This document shows, one piece after another, positions 1-9,300 of a DNA stretch of 34,563 nt. The DNA comes from Allomyces macrogynus ATCC 38327 (taxonomy: Eukaryota; Blastocladiomycota; Blastocladiomycetes; Blastocladiales; Blastocladiaceae): NCBI GenBank assembly GCA_000151295.1, contig GG745371.1, forward strand, positions 142,650-177,212. Reading direction: 5' to 3'. A model generated the notes under the pieces. It was given only the letters and a program-made list of their open reading frames with translations, searched no databases and was not told the DNA's origin. The translations under genes and the position numbers were made by a program. The stretch's first letter is position 1. Each line of letters opens with the position of its first letter.

Positions 1-113
1 GCCAAGAGAAGACACGAACAGCACCAGACAAAAACGTCCAAAAACCACCCCAACTCGCAATATGGAAATCCCCGGGCCCCATGCGCGTCAGGGCCCCCTC
101 CCCCTCCACCACT

Positions 114-2214
114 CTACAACTTGAGTTCCGGAATCTTGTAGAAGATATCGAGCGACTCTGGGTTGCGCAGCGTGCCCGATGGCACAATCTTCTGACCCGA
201 AATAATGCGCTTGACGGCCACCTCCACCTTCTTGCCGTTGATCGTGTACGGGATATCCGGAACGGCGACAATCACAGCCGGCACATGCCGCGGCGACAAT
301 TGCGCGCGAATCTTAGCCTTGATCGCATCCCGAATCGCGGGCGTAAGCGTCTTACCCTCGGCCATGACCAAGAACAAGCACACGCGCTCGTCGTCGCCGA
401 CCTTTTGCCCGACCGCCAACGAGTCAGCGACTTCGGGCACGGCATCGAGGACGTTGTAGAGTTCCGCCGACCCGAACCGGACCCCGGCCGGGTTGAGGGT
501 TCCGTCCGACCGACCGAGCATGACGACGCCAGCCGTACCCGGCGTGAACTGCACGAAATCGCCGTGCGACCAAATGTGCGGGAAATGGTCAAAGTAGGCG
601 GCCTTGTACTTGGCCATGTCCGGGTCGTTCCAGAAGTAGACGGGCATGCACGGGAAGACCTTGGTGCAGACTAAGTCGCCGGCGGTGCCGTTCGCGACGG
701 GCTTGCCGTTATCGTCCCATGCCTCGATGCGCATGCCCAAGCACGCGCACTGCAGTTCGCCGCGGTAGACGGGCAGGTTCGTGTTTGTGGCCCGCAAACA
801 GGGAGACGATATCGGTGCCGCCCGAGATCGAGCCGAGGAGAAGGTTCTTCTTGATCTTGGCGTAGACGTAGTCGTACGACTCGGGCTTGAGCGGCGAACC
901 GGTCGAGTAGAGCGAGTGCAGCTTGGTCAGGTTGTGCGCCTGCACGTCGACGCCGAGGTCCTGCAGTGACTGAATGTACTTGGCCGACGTCCCAAACGCG
1001 GTCACGCCCGTCATGTCGGCGAGCGTCCAGAGCACGTCAGGCTTGGGCTTGAAGGGCGACCCGTCGTAGCAGACGATCGTCGTGCCAATCGCGAGCGCCG
1101 AAACGAGCCAGTTCCACATCATCCAACCCGTCGTCGTGTACTGGAAGAAGACGTCCTGCGGCCCAAGGTTGCCGTGAATCACGTGCTCCTTGAGGTGCTG
1201 CAAGAGCGTGCCGCCTGCCGAATGCACAATGCACTTGGGCTTACCCGTCGTGCCCGACGAGAAGAGAATGTACATCGGGTGCTTGAACGGCAACGGCGTG
1301 AATGTCAGCGGCGCCTTCTTGTCGCCCGTAGCCAGGAACGCATCGAGCGTCAACACCTGCATGTGCCCTCCCGTCACCTTGAGCCGCGCCAAGTCGGTCG
1401 GGTGCTCCTTGACAAACGGAATCACGACCAACTTCTCAACACAGTCGGCGAGACCCTGCGCGACATCGTGCAGCTTGCCGAGATGGTCGTGCACCTTGCC
1501 ATTGTAGTAGACGGCATTGATCGAAAACAGAATCTTGGGCTTGATTTGCGCAAACCGGTCGAGGACACCCGTCACGCCGAAATCCGGGCTCGTCGAGGAC
1601 CAGATCGCGCCAAGCGACGAGGCCGCGAGCATCGCGACAATCGCCTCGATACCGTTGGCAATGTACCCGCCGACACGGTCGCCAATGCCCACACCGGCGG
1701 CACGCATCGCCGCGGCCATGACGCGCACCTGCTCGACGAGTTCGGCGCCCGTCAGGGACCGCAGCTGCAGCGTTTCTGTGGTCGCGACAATCGCCGTCTT
1801 GTTGGACCCGTGCCAGGGCGCGAGCAACGCCTCGGCAAAGTTGACGCGCGCGTTCGGGAACCATTCCGGAAACGCGTCCATGTGCGCCTTTTCGTCAACG
1901 GCGGGTTGCGCCGACCCGTGGATGGGCACCTTGGTGTACTCGAGCACGTCGGTCCAGAAATCGGCAACGCGCGTCGTCGAGTACTCGTAGAGCGCGTGGT
2001 AGGCCTTGCCCGCCGCATCAGCGAGGGCAGCGTCGACGCGGTCCTTGTCGGTATGGCCCGAGGTCGCCGGAAGCGGGACTCGCACGGCGGGGAGGTGCCG
2101 CTTTGCTGCAACGAAGGCCGAGAAGCGCGTCATGTGGCTCGAGGCCAGCAGAGCCGCGGGCGGCGTCCACATGACGGGCGGCACGGCAGAGGAGGTCGTG
2201 GAGGTCGTGGTCAT
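114..2214 (-). CDS. AACS: acetoacetyl-CoA synthetase (ANL superfamily), with one frameshift
   Basis: Activates acetoacetate to acetoacetyl-CoA with ATP in the cytosol, feeding ketone bodies into sterol and lipid synthesis. The start at 2214 is chosen because the text MWTPPAALL..MTRF just after it is the family's normal N-terminus; the frame stays open upstream to 2532 but that part is low complexity. Visible motifs are the phosphate-binding loop SSGTTGKPK (about residues 318-326), the TTTGWMMWN segment, SISGGTDIVS, and the C-terminal PYTINGKKVEV with the catalytic lysine near residue 660. Length is about 699 residues, close to the usual 650-670. No intron is seen. The frame breaks at about 789-790: FAG is followed by an out-of-frame stretch, and dropping one C of the minus-strand GGGCCAC restores NTNLPVYRGE and the rest. 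No targeting peptide is evident. Identity is very secure; whether the break is real is open. Confidence 0.95.
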
Positions 2215-2846
2215 TTCTGGCGGGAACGGTCGGAACTCGGCTTGGTGCTGCTGCTGCTGGTGCTGTTCAGGTTGGTCCGCTGGCGGGGATACAAGTTGCG
2301 TGTTGGCGCTGAAGAAGAGGTCGACAGAGGAGAGAGAGCGGAGCGCGAGGGGGGGCTGGACAAGAGCAGACGACGAGAACCGTGGCGGGGGCCGTAACGT
2401 CGCCGTTGTGGGCCGTGTTGAGTGCGGAAGAATCGGGTCTTGCGATGGTGGTGGGGGCCGGTGCGGCGCAAAGTCGGTTTGCCCGCGAAAATGGTCGCCA
2501 ACGCCTGGCAAACCCTGGGCAACGATGATCACGACGAGGGAAAATTAAATTTTTCCCTTCAGCAAGGCTGCCAACGGCGCGAGCCCCAACACTTGGTGAG
2601 ACGCTCACGCTTGGGCGTTCCGTTCACATCCACCCCGCAATCACTGCACTTCGCGCGCTCCGACCACCGCCGACGAGCTGAGCCGACCACCACGGCCACT
2701 CCGAGCACCAAGGCAACCTGTGCTGCTGCCGTGCTCTCTCCCCCGCAGTCTGCACCAAGAAACCGTGGCCACGCTTGCGCCGTACTTGTCCACTGTGGCC
2801 AGCAACCACCAGCAGCAGCACCTCAGCGCGATCAGCAAATTTCACC
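2215..2846. promoter_or_regulatory. divergent intergenic region between AACS and biotin synthase
   Basis: 632 bp separate the two start codons, so both promoters and 5' leaders must lie here. The AACS side is rich in CAG/CTG triplets (2240-2270). A short AT-rich patch sits near 2543-2556. Open frames run through parts of it on both strands, but their composition (Arg, Ser and Pro rich) looks like GC-driven open frame rather than protein. No TATA box or known motif could be assigned with confidence. Confidence 0.5.
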
Positions 2847-4082
2847 ATGCCGCGCCCTGCTCTTGCCCGTGCCGTGACCGCTGCTGTCGCAAGCACGACT
2901 GCCGCAACCACGCGCCGTGCCGCCCCTGCGGCCGCGGCCACGGCCGTGCGCCGTGCCCTTCTGCATACGACGCGTGCGGCCCCGCAAGCGACCGAGGCCA
3001 CGACCGCGCCTACGTCGGCTGCAGCGCCGATCCCGCCGCCACCGAGCATGATCCCGAACGAAGTGCGGCAAGACAACCGCGCACCAAGCGCGGCCGCGCG
3101 GTTCGCGCAGTCCGCGTCTGTGCGGTACGACTGGACGCGGGACGAGATCCAAGCCATTTACGACTCGCCCGTCATGGACCTGCTCTACTACAGCAGTACC
3201 GTGCACCGTCAATTCCACGACCCGCGCGCCGTGCAGCAGTGCACGCTCTTGTCGATCAAGACGGGCGGGTGTTCCGAGGACTGCTCGTACTGCCCGCAGT
3301 CGAGCAAGCACGCGACCAGTGTCAAGGCCAGCAAGATGTTGCCCGAGGACGAGGTGCTGGCCGCGGCCAAGCGCGCCAAGGAGGCCGGCTCGACGCGGTT
3401 CTGTATGGGTGCCGCCTGGCGCACCGCTGCGGGCCGCAAGACCGACTTCAAGAAGGTGCTCAACCACATTACCGAGATTCGCGGCATGGGCATGGAAGTG
3501 TGCTGCACACTCGGCATGTTGACGGCTGACCAGGCGCAGCAGCTCAAGGAGGCCGGGCTCTCGGCCTACAACCATAACCTCGACACGTCGCGCGAGTACT
3601 ACGGCAACATTATCACGACGCGCACCTACGACGACCGACTTGATACGATTGGCAAGGTCCGCGACGCCGGGATCAAGGTGTGCTCCGGCGGGATCATTGG
3701 GCTCGGCGAGTCCGCGGCGGACCGCGTCGGCATGCTGCACACGCTCGCAACGCTCCCGGAACACCCAGAGTCGGTGCCTGTCAATGCGCTCGTCGCCGTG
3801 CCCGGTACCCCGCTCGAGAACCAGGAGCCCGTGCCGGTTTGGGACCTGATTCGCATGATCGCAACCGCGCGCATCGTTATGCCGCGCGCCATGGTGCGGT
3901 TGTCGGCGGGCCGTGTTCGCCTGGGGATGCCGGAACAGGCGCTGTGCTTTATGGCCGGCGCCAACTCGATCTTCACGGGCGACAAGCTGCTGACGACGGG
4001 CAACAACGACTGGACCGCCGACCAGCAAATGTTTGATACGCTCGGGTTGATTGGGCTCAAGCCCAACCTCGTCGAGAACTAG
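2847..4082 (+). CDS. BIO2: biotin synthase, mitochondrial (radical SAM)
   Basis: Inserts sulfur into dethiobiotin to make biotin, the last step of biotin synthesis, in mitochondria. 411 residues, no intron. The ATG at 2847 sits in a CACC context and opens an Ala/Arg/Thr-rich presequence ([29 protein letters not shown]) of about 45 residues; an in-frame ATG at 2775 also exists but gives a less typical leader. The radical-SAM 4Fe-4S motif is CSEDCSYC (Cys142, Cys146, Cys149). The 2Fe-2S ligands expected in the family are visible in [18 protein letters not shown] and [12 protein letters not shown], with the arginine ligand in RLSAGR. The C-terminus ([12 protein letters not shown]) matches the family. 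It is divergent from AACS. The frame is intact throughout. Confidence 0.97.
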   Translation: MPRPALARAVTAAVASTTAATTRRAAPAAAATAVRRALLHTTRAAPQATEATTAPTSAAAPIPPPPSMIPNEVRQDNRAPSAAARFAQSASVRYDWTRDEIQAIYDSPVMDLLYYSSTVHRQFHDPRAVQQCTLLSIKTGGCSEDCSYCPQSSKHATSVKASKMLPEDEVLAAAKRAKEAGSTRFCMGAAWRTAAGRKTDFKKVLNHITEIRGMGMEVCCTLGMLTADQAQQLKEAGLSAYNHNLDTSREYYGNIITTRTYDDRLDTIGKVRDAGIKVCSGGIIGLGESAADRVGMLHTLATLPEHPESVPVNALVAVPGTPLENQEPVPVWDLIRMIATARIVMPRAMVRLSAGRVRLGMPEQALCFMAGANSIFTGDKLLTTGNNDWTADQQMFDTLGLIGLKPNLVEN

Positions 4083-4457
4083 CTGTTGTAGGAGCCATAT
4101 TGTTTTTGCTCGCCTCGATTAAATTCCATTCATTTGCCCGTTGCTCACTCGCCACGCGCCGTTCCTCGTCCGCCCTTTTCTCGCCACCCTTGTCGTGCCG
4201 CAACGTGCCCGCAAAACGGATTAGCACCGGGTTGGGCCGTCTCGCGTATAGTGTGCGATGCCGGCAAACCAGTGGATCACTGTCACGGCGCGTCACACAT
4301 ACGACCAACACCTCTCTTCTCTCCGTCATTTTCCATCCATCACGTTCAATCGGAGCCTCTCCACCGACACGCAATCGTATGCAACGCCGTCCAGCAACCC
4401 GATTCTCGCCAGACGAGCCGCGATACCCACTCGCACCAGCGCACGACCCCATCCACG
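4083..4457 (+). other. intergenic, biotin synthase 3' region and leader of next gene
   Basis: 375 bp between the biotin synthase stop and the next start. It is pyrimidine-rich toward the downstream gene, as expected for a promoter and leader. I see no gene or clear element in it. Confidence 0.4.
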
Positions 4458-5004
4458 ATGCTCCAACTCGGCCCCCGCCTTTCCGCGCGCGCAATGCAGG
4501 CCCTGGCCGCGCGCACTCGTCAGTCCTCCTCTTCGGCGCGCCTCGACAAGAAAGCGCTGCAGAACGCGGTCACGGCCGCGCTGCGCAAGCACGACAGCGG
4601 ACTTGTCGCGGCCCCGGCAGACCTAGCACTGCTACACGCCGAGATTGCCGCCAAGTACGCGGCGTTCACGGACGTGCTCCGCACGTCCAAGGCCGCGCGC
4701 AAGCGGAACCCGCAAGTTCTGGCCAAACAAACCGAGGCGTGTGCTATGACGCGGCGCAACTGGGTGCGGTTGGAGGAGGTGGATGACGAGTATGATGTGG
4801 AGGAGGAGAGGATTGATGCGTGGGAGGTGGAGTAGGGTACCCAACCGACTGGCACGAGATCGTGGTGGGGGCTCACACTCTAACGGCACTGTAGCGGGCA
4901 AGGTCTCGAGCTGGGTCGGCTTGGTGGCCACGGTGGTGGTGACGGCGGTGGCGGTATGCTGGGATGCGTACTGGGGACGGGCTGAGAGCGATCCGACGCG
5001 CTGA
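4458..5004 (+). CDS. small presequence-bearing protein, probable C-terminal membrane anchor
   Basis: I do not recognise the family. The ATG at 4458 (context CCACG) opens a basic, amphipathic leader (MLQLGPRLSARAMQALAAR) typical of mitochondrial import. A helical, charged region follows (LDKKALQNAV..LLHAEIAAKYAAF), then an acidic end. Read straight through, the protein is 125 residues and stops at 4833-4835. A spliced reading looks better: exon 1 4458-4826, intron 4827-4902 (GT-AG, 76 nt, with a CTAAC branch site near 4880), exon 2 4903-5004. The second exon encodes a convincing membrane span (VGLVATVVVTAVAVCWDAYW) and a short tail, giving 155 residues. The donor GTGGAG is weak, so intron retention giving a soluble form is possible. 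The existence of the gene is fairly safe; its structure is less so. Confidence 0.55.
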
Positions 5005-6358
5005 ATTCGACCGCGGTCGTACGTTTTGGGGCACCACGATCCGCAAGATTATATCCTCGGCCTGGGGGCTCTCGGACTAGGCCAAAGTCACTGGACAAGT
5101 TGTTTGATCGCGTCGGAGACGTTTGAGCAAGCTCCTTCAAGGGTGCGGATCCGGATCGAATTGGTGAGACTTAATTGAAGTGCACGGATGACTGACATTT
5201 CTTCTCGCTAGCTCGCGTCGTGGTCGGTGTTCGGTCCAGCGATTTGGGGCGGAATTCGTGTCGGGCAATGTACATATGTACGGATGTTTGAGCGATCGCT
5301 CGTCGCTCGTGAGCCCATGGCACGGAGTCATTATCGTCGTAGCCGGCAGAAATCTGGAGAGGGTTTGGACAGGATCACCGTCGTGCGTGAAGGCGTTCCA
5401 GATCGCTTCAGTTGAGATGCGTCGGTGAAAGTGTGCGAGATGCGTTTGCCCCACGACACATGCAGGCCTTGTTGACTTGCCAGCATCTTGGACCACTATT
5501 TCGAACGCAATAAGTAAATTTTTCACAGAAACCGTTCTGAACCAGCCCACAGAGCATTGGGAAGAGTGCCGACTCGCCTTTCTCCACCCATTTTTGGACC
5601 ATTTGCGACCGTTGGCGGTCATCAAGACGCGTTCCTGAACTCGAGTGACTTCGAAGCAGGAACGTGATGCATCGCCGGCACACCGCTCATGATCTGGAAC
5701 ATGGAGCAGCGATGACTGCTGCTGGTGCGTCGCTGGCTCGCGAGCGATCTTATGCGACACGCGGGGAACGTGTGGATATTACTCGCGCGAGAATCTGATT
5801 TCACGACAGGTTCAAATGTGCCAGACGAATCGTGTCGCGCAACCACCGCCCCTGCGTCCCAGCACCCGTTGACTTCCTGTGCACGCAGCGGCAACACGAT
5901 TTATTACGAGCATCTCGCTCGCCGTCCCCCCGCACGATCCAGATCCACAATGCTCCACCTCGGCCTGCGGCGCCTTTCTGCATGGCAACGGTAGCCTGCG
6001 AGACGCGTCTGTCTTTCTTGCATGTCCACAGGCCGGGAGCAAATGTAGAACCTTGCCAGCCAAAATTGACGATATTTGAGTGATTTTTGCATTGCTTCGA
6101 GTCGAAAGGCGATCCCTGAGCCACACGCCACACCAAAAGCACCAGTACCACCACCAACGACGCTGCCGACGTGTCGTGTCGGGCCAGCCAACGACAACGT
6201 TACGCTTGACAGTCGTCGTTTCTGCTCATCTTGCACGGCCACGACCCGGCCGGGGCTCGCATCGTCTGCCCGCCAACCACCCGCACTCGCCGCCGCCCGC
6301 CCGTAAGAATCCAACCAACGAACCGCCCAACCGGACCTGGCCCAGTTCGACCACCATC
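5005..6358. other. intergenic region upstream of dynein
   Basis: About 1.35 kb of lower-GC sequence without a convincing gene. A minus-strand open frame of about 200 codons (5137-5760) has mixed composition and no recognisable family. At 5950 an ATG opens MLHLGLRRLSAWQ, resembling the start of the small gene at 4458, but runs only 14 codons (about 31 if a 41-nt intron at 5991-6031 is removed). The last 300 bp before 6359 are C-rich and probably hold the dynein promoter and leader. Confidence 0.4.
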
Positions 6359-9300
6359 ATGATGGACGTCGACGGCGCGCCCACGCCTGCCGCGGCCGTG
6401 GCCCCCTTTGACCCGGCCATGGTCATTTCGCACCTGCACACGGTGGGATCGACGCTCTTCGAGGCGACGCCCGCCGACATTGTCCAGGCGCTCTCGACCC
6501 AGTCCGACGCGACCGCGGAAAAGTGCCGCAAGTTTGCCAATGACCCGGCACAGCCGACGCTCGTTCTCGTCAAGGACCGCGTGCCCGTTGGTACGTGCTC
6601 GATTTTTTTGTCCGGCGAACGTTGCGAACGCGTTCTCGCTCGTTGGTGGTGCTGGCGATTGCTGACCATCGGAGTGGTCGTTTTCCGTTCACCAGAGGGC
6701 GACAGCGCCACCGCAGACGACGAGCCCGCGGCCGTCTTCACCTACGACCTGCGGCTCGACGTCACCTACTCGCCGACCTTGGCCTCGTCGATTGTCTTCA
6801 TCAAGCGCGTGCCCACGCTCGACCCGGCCAAGCCCTTGTCCGCGCAGCTGTCCTTCATCCAGCTGCCGGGGCCCGCCGCCATGGCCGCGTCCGCGACCAC
6901 CGGCGAGTCCATGTCGGCGACCGCCTTTTACGAGATCATTCACTCGTATGTGCACCTCGCCGTCGCGCCCTACTTCAACGCCTTCGTCACGAACCAGGCG
7001 GCTGCCGCATCGGCCGCTGCGGCTGACGGGACGACCGCCGCGGACGGCACGCAGGTCACGGCCGCGAACGCGGGCCCGCAGTCGGTGCTCGGCAAGCGCG
7101 CGGCGACCGAGGACGCCAAGGGCATTCCCGTTGCGAAAAAGAAGTTTGCCGAACTCGAACTCTCGCTTTTGCACTTGCAGCAGAACGTGGATATCCCCGA
7201 GGTGGCACTGCACGTGCACCCGGCGATCTTGACGGCGTTAGCCACGGCGCGCGAGCAAGGGCGGCGCCCGAACGTCGACATGCTGCCGGCCGAGCTGCTC
7301 GGCGACTCGTCGTTCCTCAACAAGCTGCAGGCCGACGTGAACAGCTGGGTCAAGGAGATTCAGAAGGTGACGCTGCTCTCGCGTGACCCGGCGTCGGGCA
7401 CGGCGTCGCAGGAGATCAACTTTTGGCTCAACATGGAGCGCGCGCTCGAGAAGATTGACAAGCAGTTGAAGAGCGAAGAGATTGGTACGGTTTGTCTTTC
7501 GCTTACCAAACACTGATTATAGGCAGTCAAACTCACTCGCGGCCCCCGATCGATCGAATAGTGCTCGTGCTCGACGTGCTCAAGCACGCCAAGCGGTTTC
7601 ACGCGACCGTCTCGTTCCGCGCCGACACGGGCCTGCAAGAGGGCATGGACAAGGTGCACAAGTACAACATTCTCATGAAGGAGTTTCCGATCGACGAGCT
7701 CTTGTCGGCGACCGACCTTCCGCGCGTCAAGGAGGCGTTGCAGCTCATCTTCACACACATCAACAAGAAGATCAAGCTCTCGTCCTACCCGGTCAAACAG
7801 GTGCTACTGCTCGTCGAGGCCATTTCGCGCGACCTGAACGAGCAAATCTTGAAGGTGCTCAAGGCGCGCCGGCTCATGCTCGTCTCGCACGACGATTTCG
7901 AAAAGGCGACCGCCGGGTGCGCCGCCGTCTTTGAGACGTGGGACGCGTGCATCAAGGAGTTTTCGAGTCTCGCGCGCGAAGTCTCGCGCAAGCGCAACGA
8001 CAAGTACCTGCCGATCAAGATCACGTCGTGCCACGCGAAACTGCAGGAGCGCATCGAGTATGTGCGCAAGTTCCGCAAGCAGCACGAGCAGCTGCAGGCG
8101 ACGATTGCGCGCGTCATGGGCGCGCACAAGTCGAACGACATCAACGCGCTCGAAGAAGTCGCGGGCGCCTACGAGGTCGTGCGCACCGTCGACGTGCTCG
8201 ACGTCACGCCCGAAGGCACCGAGATTTGGTCGTCGGCCGAAGAGTCCTACAACGAGCGCGTGGGTCGCGTCGAAAACATCATCATTGCCACGCTGCGCGA
8301 TAAGCTTGGGTCGGCCAAGAACGCCAACGAAATGTTCCGCGTCTTCTCGAAATTCAACGCGCTGTTTGTGCGGCCCAAGATTCGCGGCGCCATCCAAGAG
8401 TACCAGACGCAGCTAATCGAGTCGGTCAAGGAAGACATCAAGAAGCTGCAGGAAAAGTTCAAGCTGCAGTACCCGTCGTCCGAGGCCTACTACATGTCGG
8501 GCGTGCGCGACATCCCGCCCGTGTCGGGCGCCATCTCGTGGGCCAAGCAGATTGAGCGGCAGCTCGACATGTACATGCGGCACGTCGAGGACGTGCTGGG
8601 CCGCGGGTGGGAAAACTACGCCGACGGGCAAAAGCTGTCGCTCGACTCAATGTCGTTCCGCAAGAAGCTCGATGCGCGGCCCATCTACGACCAGTGGATC
8701 CAGGACATTCTGCACCGTGACCTCAAGGTGACGGGCCGCATCTTTGACGTGGTCCGGTCGCGGTCGAACAACAACCAGCTGCAGCTCGTCGTGTCGTTTG
8801 ACCCGCAAATCATCACTCTCTTCAAGGAAGTGCGCAACTTGATGTGGCTCGGCTACTCGATCCCGACTTCGGTCTCGAACATTGCCAAGGAGGCCAAGCG
8901 CGTCTACCCGTTTGCCGTGTCGCTGCAGGAGACGATTCGCACTTACCAGCTGACGGTCGAGAAGCTGCGGCAGCAGCCGCGCGACGTGACGCTGCTGGTC
9001 GCCGGGTACCAGCGCGACGTGCAGGCGCTGATTGCCAAGGGCATTCACTTCAAGTGGGAGGTGTTTTCGACCATCGACGTGCGGCAAGACTCGAAGCACG
9101 TGCTGTTCGTCCGCGAGCTCGCCACGATCGTCTCGCTTTTCCAGGACAAGGTGCACAACATCATTCGCGTCATGGGCGAGATCCAGGCCAAGGTGCGCGA
9201 ACTCGAGACGTGCGCCTACGCGTTTGCCACGTTTGAGGCCGTGCTCGGCCAGATCCAGGCGCACGTCGACCAACTCAACCTCGACGGGTACTCGAACCTC

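Noticed and set aside
1174..2397. Long plus-strand open frame opposite acetoacetyl-CoA synthetase
   Set aside because: It is antisense to a well-conserved gene, rich in Arg and His, and has no family resemblance; GC-rich third positions keep the opposite strand open.
2832..4028. Minus-strand open frame opposite biotin synthase
   Set aside because: Antisense shadow of an intact, conserved gene with Arg/His-rich composition.
5137..5760. 207-codon minus-strand open frame upstream of dynein
   Set aside because: Mixed codon use unlike neighbouring genes, no domain, presequence or splice support.
5950..6082. Tiny gene starting MLHLGLRRLSAWQ with a 41-nt intron at 5991-6031
   Set aside because: The GTAGCC donor is poor and the joined product is only 31 residues with no sensible continuation; kept only as a possible relic of a duplicated start.
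7485..7522. 38-nt alternative for dynein intron 2
   Set aside because: It is GT-AG and in frame but inserts about 13 residues (GSQTHSRPPIDR..) into a conserved block; the acceptor at 7561 gives the family sequence without them.
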